In this document: in pieces, positions 7,783-14,578 of the stretch
How positions within the stretch are numbered: position 1 is the stretch's first letter
How the letters are laid out: each line of letters starts with the position of its first letter
Assembly: GCF_001636845.1 (NCBI RefSeq)
Contig: NZ_LITT01000020.1
Span: forward strand, 1 to 33,678
Direction of reading: 5' to 3'
Source of the DNA: Clostridium ljungdahlii
Lineage (GTDB): Bacteria; Bacillota; Clostridia; Clostridiales; Clostridiaceae
DNA: 33,678 nucleotides
Notes under the pieces: model-generated
Seen by the model: only the letters and a program-made list of their open reading frames with translations
What the model was told of the DNA's origin: nothing
The model's database searches: none
Translations under genes and position numbers: made by a program

Positions 7783-8144
7783 TTAGTTTTTACTTTGAAC
7801 TGCTACTTCCTTACTCAAAAGATATAAACAATATTGATTCATACTTGTACCTTCCTGTTTTGATTTCTCCATTAATTCCTTATGCAATGATTTAGGCATT
7901 CCCAATTTAAATTGTCCTAAAAAGTTTCCTTCTTCTAATAGCTCTAGTATTGGTATACTATCTTCTAATACTGCTTCTATCCAGCTTTTTTTGTATCATT
8001 TAAAAGATTTATTCCTTCGTCAATCGTATCTGCACAAGTAATACACCCCTTCAATTCTGGGTACCTTAACACATATCCACCCTCCTCATCTTTTATAATT
8101 TCAATTTTATAATTAAGATTCATATAATATTCTATATTCTTCAT
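7783..8144 (-). pseudogene. hicB: HicB-type antitoxin with one-base frameshift
   Basis: Starting at ATG 8144 the minus strand encodes YKIEIIKDEEGGYVLRYPEL, KGCITCADTIDEGINLLND, then a frameshift in a 7-T run (plus strand 7986-7992), then SWIEAVLEDSIPI and a ribbon-helix-helix-like end (FKLGMPKSLHKELMEKSKQE, SMNQYCLYLLSKE) to TAA 7783-7785. One extra A would restore a complete HicB of about 120 residues. No HicA toxin frame is visible on either side. A short frame ending in NKINDIGIIFQRRNKL overlaps the hicB start (ATGA) and may be the remnant of an upstream partner. It is either a real pseudogene or a homopolymer sequencing error. Confidence 0.65.
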
Positions 8145-8580
8145 AACTTATTTCTTCTTTGGAATATAATTCCAATATCATTTATTTTATTTAAACCACA
8201 TATAAGGGCCTCTTATCCTTCTCTTTCCTCAAAACTAAGACTCATATGTATCTCTAGAACGACACTTACATTTCAGCATTTTATATCCAATTTAATACTT
8301 TCGCAACATCATCCCTTAAATCTCATGTATAAACAATCCAATTTTGTACATAATATTAATATAAATATCAAAATTTATTTTTAACCTCTATATCAATAAA
8401 AATTTTCACACTTTCCTTAATATACAATTTAATTGTATAAATATTCTCGTGCCAGGGGATGAAACCCCCCGGTTTCTATTTTTTCTTGATTCTCTTTTCA
8501 ATATCAGACTTTTCAACCTATACCTTTACTTTAATACTTTTTTCTTTGTTTCTCGTAATTCTTAAAAAACTATTAGTAAA
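8145..8580. other. Intergenic stretch with small palindromes
   Basis: No convincing gene. It holds the decayed frame just upstream of hicB (about 8147-8250, interrupted by a TAA), a perfect palindrome TATACAATT-T-AATTGTATA at 8421-8439 and the GC-rich hairpin at 8452-8472. Confidence 0.3.
8452..8479 (+). terminator. Terminator-like hairpin
   Basis: CC-A-GGGG (8452-8458) can pair with CCCC-CC-GG (8465-8472) around a short loop, followed by TTTCTATTTTTT. It stands out by GC content in this AT-rich gap. No plus-strand gene upstream was found, so its function is uncertain. Confidence 0.4.
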
Positions 8581-8670
8581 CTAGCAATCACATATACTTT
8601 CTTTTGATGTTTCATCTTCTGGATACTTTAGAATCCAATCCATCTTTCCGTAACAACGTGGTTTATCCAT
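8581..8670 (-). CDS. Small cysteine-containing protein (29 aa)
   Basis: Reads MDKPRCYGKMDWILKYPEDE, then TSKESICDC and TAG. A GGAAGGA site lies 9 bases before the ATG at 8670, which favours it over an in-frame ATG at 8679 that would abut the site. The Cys residues, the aromatic-rich core and the PEDE motif give it the look of short clostridial proteins with a cysteine pair near the C-terminus, but I cannot name a family. It begins directly after the terminator repeat that ends the hydrolase gene. Confidence 0.5.
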   Translation of the reverse strand: MDKPRCYGKMDWILKYPEDETSKESICDC

Positions 8671-8690
8671 CACTTTCATTCCTTCCTAAA

Positions 8691-8770
8691 ATATTTGTAT
8701 TACGAACATAAAAAACACCATAAAATTCAGGTTTGAATAATATAGTGTTCTAGTAAATTGTTCGTTTTTT
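8691..8770 (-). terminator. Terminator repeat downstream of the alpha/beta hydrolase
   Basis: AACACCATA (8714-8722) pairs with TATAGTGTT (8741-8749), and the minus strand continues with TTTTTTATG. The flanks match the repeat at 5521-5600 while the stem sequence differs, so pairing is conserved rather than sequence. Confidence 0.6.
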
Positions 8771-8805
8771 CAGTTGTGATATTAATAATGATAAAGCACC
8801 TAGAT

Positions 8806-9798
8806 TTATTTATGGTTTATAAGGTCTATTATTGACTTATTTATAATTTGTGGAGAATATAAATGTATATAATGTTTTGAACCACTAACAATTGTTTGAT
8901 CACTATCACTTGACCAATCTTTAAATTCAATTTGGCTTTTGCGCCAAGCAGGAGAAATAGTACTATTACTTTGAGATGTAAAAATTCTAATAGGTATATT
9001 ACCTAACTTTCCATTTTTTAATACTGATTTTGCATTAATGGTAGAATTTTTTAATTCATTTAACCCATCATCATTTACAATGTTCTTTAATGTCATAGCC
9101 ATATCTAATTTTTGTAAGTCTTTTGGTATCAAATTCATTCCATTTTTATCTGCACTTAATGTTTTATACATATTAGTTGTTTGAAATAATACACGAAGAA
9201 CTCCAAAGTTTTTGAGCAGCTTTGTAGTTCCATAATTAGGACTTGATAAAGGGTTATCTTTGTAAAATTCAGGATTTCCGGAGTCTATAAAGACTATGCC
9301 TCTAACTTCACCTTTATATTTTTGTGTAAATCCTATTGTTTCTAAAGAACCTAAAGAGTGTGCAACAAAAATATAGGGAGGCTTCTGTCCTGATTTTTCT
9401 AATACAGTATGTATTTCATCAACAATTGTGTCAATGTCTCTTGATGATTTTGTACTTTGACTCCATCCAGTACCAGGTCTATCATATACCACTACTTTAG
9501 CATATTTTGAAACTTCACTATATAAAGGGTAAAAATTCACATAAGGGCATGAAACACCATTTCCAGATGCAAAAACTACTGTTTGTTTTCCAGTCCCTTT
9601 ACTAAAAACATGCATATCTTGTCCATTTACTTTAACTAATTGTCCTGGAGGTGAGTATTTTTTATTATCTAAATATATCCCAACCTTTTGATAAGAATAT
9701 CCAATCATAAGAATGCATATTAAAAATAATACAAATCGTTTAGTAAACTTTAGAATTCTACTCTTTTTTCTTAAATCAATTTTTTTCTCAATATTCAT
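8806..9798 (-). CDS. Membrane-anchored alpha/beta hydrolase
   Basis: About 330 residues from ATG 9798 (AAAGG about 11 bases upstream; an ATG at 9819 has no site). A basic N-terminus precedes one membrane segment (RFVLFLICILMIGYSY), so the catalytic domain probably faces outward. The hydrolase core follows: QTVVFASGNGVSC (oxyanion-loop region), VVVYDRPGTGWS, the nucleophile elbow VAHSLGS (Ser148 from this start), IVFIDSGNPEF, and a C-terminal SGSKHYIHLYSP carrying the likely catalytic His. The elbow has Ala in place of the first Gly of GxSxG. Residues about 170-260 form a lid-like insertion. The substrate is unknown; an esterase or peptidase-like role is possible. Confidence 0.8.
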   Translation of the reverse strand: MNIEKKIDLRKKSRILKFTKRFVLFLICILMIGYSYQKVGIYLDNKKYSPPGQLVKVNGQDMHVFSKGTGKQTVVFASGNGVSCPYVNFYPLYSEVSKYAKVVVYDRPGTGWSQSTKSSRDIDTIVDEIHTVLEKSGQKPPYIFVAHSLGSLETIGFTQKYKGEVRGIVFIDSGNPEFYKDNPLSSPNYGTTKLLKNFGVLRVLFQTTNMYKTLSADKNGMNLIPKDLQKLDMAMTLKNIVNDDGLNELKNSTINAKSVLKNGKLGNIPIRIFTSQSNSTISPAWRKSQIEFKDWSSDSDQTIVSGSKHYIHLYSPQIINKSIIDLINHK

Positions 9799-9965
9799 TA
9801 AATATACGCCTTTCGTCATTCATATGTATTTCAAATAACTCTTTGATACTAATTTATTAGATATGGCACATTTGATTAGCATCACGAATTATTTAATATA
9901 AAAATTATACCATAATATCTACATATCTATATTTTTGTATAGTTTGTTAGAAAATATAGAAACTT

Positions 9966-10118
9966 TTAACCCTTATGCACATCAAAGTCCTGAACTGCCT
10001 TTATAAGACCAATACACCCAACTTGAAAAATATCATCATATCCAAATTTGAAATATGATTTACTTATATCTGCCACTAATCCTATATTACTTTCCACAAT
10101 TTTTTTTAAGTTATCCAT
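9966..10118 (-). pseudogene. Truncated sigma-70-type factor (region 2 only)
   Basis: A 50-codon frame reads DNLKKIVESNIGLVADISKS, then GYDDIFQVGCIGLIKAVQDF and ends VHKG-TAA. This follows regions 2.1-2.2 of sporulation/phage-type sigma factors (NLRLV, DDLxxxGxIGLIKAV, FD..KG), where a full protein would go on into region 2.3-4. The stop falls exactly where the next conserved block should begin, and no continuation was seen downstream to 9900. The Shine-Dalgarno AAGGAG lies about 13 bases before the ATG. It is last in the minus-strand gene series of the integrative element. Confidence 0.65.
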
Positions 10119-10152
10119 GGTTCTAAATGCACTCCTTCTTCGAATCTATTTA

Positions 10153-10710
10153 TCATCCATTTCTTGCCTTGTTTTTCATGTTTTCAATAATAGCCTTATT
10201 ATCTACAGTTTCCTCCATATCTGCATTCTCGTTATCTTCCCCAATTAATCTTTGCTGTGTTACCTTTTCAAGCTCTTTATAATATTCAACAGCATTATCT
10301 CTAGGTTTAAAATTATTAGATCCCTGTATATTTCTATAATTGCCTTCCAATACTTGAATAAACTTATCTTTTTGCATAAGCCAATCAAAGCAGCAACCTG
10401 CCCATTTATTATTTTTTCCAGATAAGAAGTCACTTTCTTCAGCCATTTTAAATACTTTTATAAACGTACCTATGGAATTATACTCTTTCCATCTTGCTTT
10501 TATCTGTGCACATCTAACAGAGGTAAGTTTAATTACCTTGGGAAGTGACACACATGTTTGATTAAAAATATTAAATATTTCATCATAGGGAACTTTATTT
10601 AAATCCGTATCTTTTTCACTTAACAAACTTTCCTGTTTTTGATTTATGTATATATCTTCTGAAGTCTCTGTGTTAATCTCTGTAGAAGTCTTTGGTAATG
10701 GTTGGTGCAT
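10153..10710 (-). CDS. Phage replisome-organizer-like protein, C-terminal part (frameshifted off)
   Basis: 185 codons from the internal ATG at 10710, containing the conserved C-terminal module of Firmicute phage replication proteins: YDEIFNIFNQTCVSLPKVIK, LTSVRCAQIKARW, IGTFIKVFKMAEESDFLSGK and DWLMQKDKFIQVLEGNY. Upstream in the same frame there is QPMH, a TAG at 10724-10726 and CKMHQPLP, so a one-base shift plus a nonsense codon separates it from the N-terminal part at 10644-11066. A linker rich in Thr, Ser and Glu joins the modules. It is probably not expressed as an intact protein. Confidence 0.65.
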   Translation of the reverse strand: MHQPLPKTSTEINTETSEDIYINQKQESLLSEKDTDLNKVPYDEIFNIFNQTCVSLPKVIKLTSVRCAQIKARWKEYNSIGTFIKVFKMAEESDFLSGKNNKWAGCCFDWLMQKDKFIQVLEGNYRNIQGSNNFKPRDNAVEYYKELEKVTQQRLIGEDNENADMEETVDNKAIIENMKNKARNG

Positions 10711-11066
10711 TTTGCACTAATGCATTGGCTGATACCCTCCAACTTTTCGAAATTTATTGTATACCACTTTGTTCTATCCCTAGCTTCCTTGTTATAATTA
10801 CCTGTTATTATCAATTCTTTGTTCTCTAGGGATTTGAAAGCTCTTTTAAGTGTATCAAGGCTCCAAAAATCAAAAGCATCCTCATGCCATTTTTTCATGC
10901 TGTTATATGTCCAGAAATATCCATCATGAAAATTTATATTTTTCTTTTTATTATTCTCTATCCAATAATTCAACTGCTGGAGCACTATACTTTCATTCAA
11001 CCCTATTATTTTTGCTAAAGCACGATTTATTACTATTGGATATTCATTAAATAAAAGTACATTCAT
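10644..11066 (-). CDS. Phage replication protein, N-terminal winged-helix part (frameshifted)
   Basis: 140 codons with a GGAGGAG site before ATG 11066. FNEYPIVINRALAKIIGLNE, VLQQLNYWIE, DGYFWTYNSMKKWHEDAFDF, WSLDTLKRAFKSLENKELII and GNYNKEARDRTKWYTINFEK are the standard N-terminal winged-helix region of phage replication initiators/replisome organizers. After about residue 112 the frame runs into low-quality sequence (QRLLQRLTQRLQKIYT) while the natural continuation is in the -1 frame (see 10153-10710). The replication gene of this element is therefore broken. Confidence 0.65.
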   Translation of the reverse strand: MNVLLFNEYPIVINRALAKIIGLNESIVLQQLNYWIENNKKKNINFHDGYFWTYNSMKKWHEDAFDFWSLDTLKRAFKSLENKELIITGNYNKEARDRTKWYTINFEKLEGISQCISAKCTNHYQRLLQRLTQRLQKIYT

Positions 11067-11096
11067 AAATTACTCCTCCGCTAAATAAAGACTATC

Positions 11097-11351
11097 TTAT
11101 GTATACGCTAATAAATATCTCTCTTTTAATGCTTGTCCCCCACGTATACTTCTCTGACTTTTATTGAAATCAAGAACTTTTCTCACTTCTTTTGCAAGCC
11201 CAGGATCTAAAACAGGCAATCTCTTTGTACAATCATTAAATATGGTACTTCTAGAAGAAGAAAATATTTCTGCAGTTTGCCTCACTGTTGCTTTATTAGC
11301 TACCAAATACTTTCCTACATTTACCACCCTACATTTTATATAATTCTCCAT
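11097..11351 (-). CDS. SpoIIID-family transcriptional regulator
   Basis: 84 residues, the exact size class of SpoIIID, the mother-cell regulator that binds DNA by one helix-turn-helix and a C-terminal basic region. The match is along the whole length: an initial MENYIKCRVVNVGKYLV, the HTH KATVRQTAEIFSSSRSTIFND, then KRLPVLDPGLAKEVRKVLDF and the IRGGQALKERYL tail, equivalent to the IRGGEATKxKYL end of SpoIIID. A GAGGAG site precedes the ATG. It lies between the replication gene and the macro-domain gene of the integrative element, so it is more likely an element-borne paralogue than the chromosomal spoIIID. Confidence 0.85.
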   Translation of the reverse strand: MENYIKCRVVNVGKYLVANKATVRQTAEIFSSSRSTIFNDCTKRLPVLDPGLAKEVRKVLDFNKSQRSIRGGQALKERYLLAYT

Positions 11352-11383
11352 AATTATCTCCTCATTATCTATAGAATGTTATT

Positions 11384-11902
11384 CTAAAACCTGTCCACGA
11401 TAACTACGTGTACGCATCTGACACATCTAAAAAATTCTTTATAAAACATGATTACTTCATCTTTAGGAATCCTTCCTGACTGAATTCCAATAAGGGGAAC
11501 AGCTATTGAATTTACATCAAGTTCATAAGCTTTTGAGATAATTTTAGGAATTAATTTTTTAACTATATTTATATTTGAATGCATTCCAGGTAACCTCACT
11601 GTAACAGCATGAATAATATATTTTGCTTCTAAATTACCTGCATTGGTTACAAATATTTCTCCAGGATTATATCCAAATCTGCATCCAGGTAAATGCTTTT
11701 TCCTTCTACGTCTGCTTTTACATATCCTTTCAGCTTCTCTTTCAACGCTTCCTCTTGTAGCATATTGTATAGACTGTGTTGTCCCTCTTAACTTAAATTT
11801 CTTTCCTAAAATTCCTCCCATATAACCTACACCATTACTTTCATTGACAATGACATCTACTTTAACTGTTGTTATATCTTCATTCACTATCAAATATTCC
11901 AT
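11384..11902 (-). CDS. Macro-domain protein
   Basis: 172 residues from ATG 11902, which has GGGGTGG 5 bases upstream; a longer frame to 11932 lacks a site. The macro fold signature is clear: ITTVKVDVIVNESNGVGYMG (the D-x-I-V-N-x-x-N loop that binds the adenine and distal ribose), NPGEIFVTNAGNLEAKYIIH, a middle helix region and the second loop IAVPLIGIQSGRIPKDEV. Macro domains bind or remove ADP-ribose or related nucleotides. Gly replaces the usual Ala in VNxAN and the basic stretch KSRRRRKKH at about residues 62-70 is unusual. It is part of the minus-strand early gene cluster. Confidence 0.8.
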   Translation of the reverse strand: MEYLIVNEDITTVKVDVIVNESNGVGYMGGILGKKFKLRGTTQSIQYATRGSVEREAERICKSRRRRKKHLPGCRFGYNPGEIFVTNAGNLEAKYIIHAVTVRLPGMHSNINIVKKLIPKIISKAYELDVNSIAVPLIGIQSGRIPKDEVIMFYKEFFRCVRCVHVVIVDRF

Positions 11903-11940
11903 AAATACCACCCCTAAAAATATTATTGGCACACTTATTT

Positions 11941-12521
11941 TTATTCATTGTTTTGTAATCTTGCACTTTGATTTTCTAAATAAATTGTTCTAAGATTACT
12001 TAAAATAGGCTGCCTAAATTTCATATATATCTTGTATTCTTCATAATTTTTAAATATGTCAAAAGCTGATTTTAGTTGACCTTTAAATGTAATTTCAAAT
12101 ACATTTTCCAGCTGCTGTTTTATATCTTTTGCATCATGGGTTTTAGTTGACCTTCCAATTATTAATCCTACTTTGCCTAATAAATCTCTTGAAAGTATAA
12201 CCTGTCTCATATAAGCTTTTGCGATATTAGTTTGAAGGGCATCGTGTTTATACAAATCCTCCAAAAGTTTTAGTCCACTTATAGACAAAGCTTCCCAGTA
12301 CCAGTCTTCATTTAGAAAAGGCCTCTTAAATTCATCAGATATTTTTCTATTTTTAGTAAACTGGAAATCTGTTAGTATCTCTTTCATGAATTGAGCAAAA
12401 GAGGCAAAACTGTTTGCCTGCCATATACCACCTACAAAATCCTCAGGCCTTTCATATTTATATCTTGAGATAACACCTAGTCTTTTACATTTTCCCCTTA
12501 CGTAATTATTAATCCATGCAA
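11941..12521 (-). pseudogene. 5'-truncated hypothetical element protein
   Basis: From ATG 12387 the frame gives 148 residues (FQFTKNRKISDEFKRPFLNE at the start, LGKVGLIIGRSTKTHDAKDI in the middle, ENQSARLQNNE at the end). The same frame stays open upstream to about 12536 and looks coding there (RLIAWINNYVRGKCKRLGVI, YERPEDFVGGIWQANSFASF), but no start codon is available before it collides with the ParB fragment in another frame. It therefore looks like the C-terminal remainder of a larger protein joined to parB by a deletion. No family recognised. Confidence 0.5.
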
Positions 12522-12695
12522 TTAATCTTCCTTTGCCCTTAATCTTCTTTCACCAGCTATAAGTTGAAACTTTGGGGTAACAACCGGTGGATTTATAAGA
12601 CCGTTTTCTTTGATATCTTCAGCTAATTCAGTAATATTTCCAAAATCTTTTCTTATTCTTTTATCAACAATCACTTTATCAATATCAACTAACAT
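12522..12695 (-). pseudogene. ParB N-terminal domain fragment
   Basis: 57 codons from ATG 12695: DIDKVIVDKRIRKDFGNITE, LAEDIKENGLINPPVV and FQLIAGERRLRAKED before TAA 12522. This is the first half of the ParB/Spo0J nuclease-like domain (box I LAEDIxENGLIxPP, box II AGERRLRA); the natural continuation is missing. The coding signal jumps at this point to another frame (11941-12521), indicating an internal deletion. Confidence 0.65.
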
Positions 12696-12731
12696 TAGAG
12701 TTTCACCACCAGTGTTTTTAATGTAAATTAC

Positions 12732-12860
12732 TTATACAACTAATAAAAATACGAGCATCAATAACCCATACATAATAAGCCCTGAAAATACAACAATTAT
12801 GATACTCATACTTATATACTCCATGTCATCTGATTCCTTACTTTCCATATGTGCTCCCAT
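12732..12860 (-). CDS. Small single-pass membrane protein (42 aa)
   Basis: Starts at ATG 12860 behind AAAAAGGAG with 6-7 bases spacing. A polar, acidic N-terminus (AHMESKESDDMEY) is followed by one long hydrophobic segment (SMSIIIVVFSGLIMYGLLML and on to the C-terminus), ending at TAA 12732. No family recognised. The good ribosome binding site and its place in the compact minus-strand gene series support a real gene. Confidence 0.6.
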   Translation of the reverse strand: MGAHMESKESDDMEYISMSIIIVVFSGLIMYGLLMLVFLLVV

Positions 12861-12887
12861 ATTCAACTCCTTTTTACTATCAGTATT

Positions 12888-13034
12888 TTATTTGCAATTA
12901 TCTAATTGATTGTACATTCTCTCCCAATACTTTGCACTTTCCCTGTAATTCTCTATAAGTTTTAATCCTTCTCTTAAAAGTTCTTTAAGATTTTCATTTT
13001 GTTTCTCTAGTTTTACTAACTTTTTATCTTTCAT
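12888..13034 (-). CDS. Small coiled-coil protein (48 aa)
   Basis: ATG 13034 with GGGAG 5 bases upstream. The product is a single charged helix (KLVKLEKQNENLKELLREGL, then KLIENYRESAKYWERMYNQL) with leucine spacing that suggests a short coiled coil. It overlaps the end of the upstream 72-codon gene by 11 bases, a sign of translational coupling. Function unknown. Confidence 0.6.
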   Translation of the reverse strand: MKDKKLVKLEKQNENLKELLREGLKLIENYRESAKYWERMYNQLDNCK

Positions 13035-13242
13035 ATTTTCTCCCTTCAACATCTCTTAGTAATCTCAAACTTATCTGAAATACAATAAATACCTGTTTTA
13101 AGCTTGTTCTTTTACCAAATTTAACCCTATTTTCTCTTATGTCATCTGTAGTTATCTGCAAAACTTCTTTAAATTCTTGGTCAGTTATTTCAATGCTTTT
13201 ATCCCAAAATAATTTCTTATTATTCCTTTCACTTCCCCTCAT
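13024..13242 (-). CDS. Hypothetical protein (72 aa) of the element
   Basis: The frame from ATG 13242 reads SERNNKKLFWDKSIEITDQE, FKEVLQITTDDIRENRVKFG and FIVFQISLRLLRDVEGRKYE. The start is uncertain: no clear Shine-Dalgarno precedes the ATG and there is no better ATG, GTG or TTG inside. It overlaps the following small gene. No family recognised; the Ile/Asp/Glu-rich helix pattern would fit a small DNA-binding or regulatory protein, but that is a guess. Confidence 0.45.
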   Translation of the reverse strand: MRGSERNNKKLFWDKSIEITDQEFKEVLQITTDDIRENRVKFGKRTSLKQVFIVFQISLRLLRDVEGRKYER

Positions 13243-13389
13243 TTTTTAGTAACATATCCAATTTTTAAGAATATTTAGCTTCAACCTACTATTAAAAGTT
13301 GTTTAAATTTTTTAGTCACACATTTTATTTACCTGCATAAAATATATTGATAAAGTATGTCTATTTTTTAGTAAAATAATTTTTATAAA

Positions 13390-13405
13390 AAGGCTTTTCA
13401 GCCTT
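13390..13405 (-). terminator. Intrinsic terminator
   Basis: AAGGCT-TTTC-AGCCTT, followed on the minus strand by TTTTTAT, directly downstream of the 53-codon gene. It separates that gene from the rest of the minus-strand series. Confidence 0.7.
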
Positions 13406-13410
13406 GTAAA

Positions 13411-13572
13411 TTATTTTGCATCTTTAAGTTCGCTGCTTTCTTCTTTTTTATGTTGCTCTCTCATAAATCTTTCATAGAAAAATTCAAACATTCTTTCTTG
13501 AGCTGCAGGTATACACTCTGGATTCATAACAATTAATTTTATGTCATCCGCATTATTCACTCTTTTCCCCAC
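13411..13572 (-). CDS. Small hypothetical protein (53 aa), GTG start
   Basis: Starts at GTG 13572 with a strong AGGAGGG site 5 bases upstream and ends at TAA 13411. The product is mostly helical and charged (NADDIKLIVMNPECIPAAQE, RMFEFFYERFMREQHKKEES). The N-P-x-C-I-P-A-A-Q-E pattern recalls small phage-encoded proteins, but no family can be named. A terminator follows at 13390-13405, so it may form its own transcript next to the immunity region. Confidence 0.6.
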   Translation of the reverse strand: MGKRVNNADDIKLIVMNPECIPAAQERMFEFFYERFMREQHKKEESSELKDAK

Positions 13573-13673
13573 GAAATCCCTCCTAAAATCACTAATATCA
13601 TATTATTCAGATAGACTATTTATGGTTACTTTTTTTGAAAGTTTTTATAAAAAAATTTATGTTTTAAAACTTT

Positions 13674-13904
13674 CTATTTGAGTATATTCATCCTGGCTTT
13701 TTTATCAGGTTCTTGGTTAAGCTTAAACACTTCTTCAACTTTCTCACCTAATGCCGACGATATTTTCTGCATTACTTCCAAGCTTGGATTAGTTCTTCTC
13801 CCATGCTCTAAATTTGAAACATAGCTGGGTGCCAATCCTGTAACTTTAGCAATATCATATATTGATATTCTGAGCTTTTCTCTTAATGCTTTTATTTTAT
13901 TCAA
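13674..13904 (-). CDS. XRE-family regulator, TTG start (76 aa)
   Basis: One helix-turn-helix fills residues 4-60 (KALREKLRISIYDIAKVTGL, APSYVSNLEHGRRTNPSLEV, ISSALGEKVEEVF) and a short tail follows. Translation starts at TTG 13904, preceded by AAGGGAAG. It is divergent from the larger XRE gene at 14114, with an operator cluster between them, the layout of a phage Cro/CI-type switch. By size it would be the Cro-like partner. Confidence 0.85.
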   Translation of the reverse strand: MNKIKALREKLRISIYDIAKVTGLAPSYVSNLEHGRRTNPSLEVMQKISSALGEKVEEVFKLNQEPDKKARMNILK

Positions 13905-13946
13905 TTACTTTTCTTCCCTTTGTTTCCTGTGAGAGTATAATATCAT

Positions 13947-14093
13947 ATTCTTTCAGAGAACATCGAGTCTTTAATGCTCCTTCAGAGTACAACAGTATTA
14001 AATAATCATATTCCATTAGAGAATTGCTTTAAAAATCTCCCATTCATTATTGACTTTAATTCTCTGTCAGAATATAATGTATTCTATAAGAAA
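13947..14093. promoter_or_regulatory. Immunity-region operator cluster and divergent promoters
   Basis: Repeats related to ATTCT-N5-AGAAT occur at 13947-13960 (ATTCTTTCAGAGAA), 13976-13990 (degenerate), 14010-14024 (ATTCCATTAGAGAAT), 14059-14073 (ATTCTCTGTCAGAAT, palindromic) and 14081-14093. The plus-strand promoter TTGACT (14050-14055), 17 bases, TATAAT (14073-14078) has the 14059 operator filling its spacer, so a bound XRE repressor would block RNA polymerase. TATGAT/TATACT elements near 13935-13946 may serve the minus-strand gene. Confidence 0.7.
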
Positions 14094-14113
14094 ACATTAA
14101 GGAGATAAATAAA

Positions 14114-14548
14114 ATGATTGGTAATAACATTAAAAAAATAAGACTAACTAATAAGTTAGGACTAAATGAAACTGCAAGAAAAGCTGGGATAAGTGCTGGT
14201 TACCTTAGTTCTTTAGAAAGAGGAGAAAAAAAGAATCCCTCTATGGATTCACTTCAAAAAATAGCAGATGCCTTAAATGTCTCTGTAAATGAGTTCTTTG
14301 ACGAAAAAAATGATACCGATGGAGATGAATTCACTCCTACCCTTTCAGTGAAAGAACAGGAAAAATTGGATAAACAAGCTCAAGACATAGTAAATAATCT
14401 ATCCATTTCTCTATCAAAAAATAAGAATTCTCTTGAGGATGAAGATTATAAAATTCTTGAAGCAAGTATAAACTCGGCACTACAATCTCTTACTTTAAAA
14501 AATAGGAAAAAGTATACACCTAAAAAGTATAGAAAAAACAAGAAATAG
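14114..14548 (+). CDS. XRE-family repressor, CI/ImmR-like (144 aa)
   Basis: N-terminal helix-turn-helix at residues 5-62 (IGNNIKKIRLTNKLGLNETA, RKAGISAGYLSSLERGEKKN, LQKIADALNVSVNEFF), then an acidic linker, a helical segment (LSVKEQEKLDKQAQDIVNNL) and a very basic tail (KNRKKYTPKKYRKNKK). AAGGAG lies 9 bases before the ATG. The next gene encodes an ImmA-type peptidase 30 bases downstream; in ICEBs1 and related phages such a peptidase cleaves the repressor to start induction. By that analogy this is the main immunity repressor, binding the operators at 13947-14093. Confidence 0.85.
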   Translation: MIGNNIKKIRLTNKLGLNETARKAGISAGYLSSLERGEKKNPSMDSLQKIADALNVSVNEFFDEKNDTDGDEFTPTLSVKEQEKLDKQAQDIVNNLSISLSKNKNSLEDEDYKILEASINSALQSLTLKNRKKYTPKKYRKNKK

Positions 14549-14578
14549 TTAAATTTCGTTTCAGGGGATGGGATAATT

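Noticed and set aside
8145-8260. HicA toxin upstream of hicB
   Set aside because: The short frame overlapping the hicB start has no HicA-like GSHxxF motif and contains a stop codon.
9820-10118. 3' half of the interrupted GH18 gene at the left end of the element
   Set aside because: I looked on the minus strand left of the element for the expected GH18 continuation (the part after WGWSGG) and saw nothing similar; only the sigma fragment and AT-rich sequence are there.
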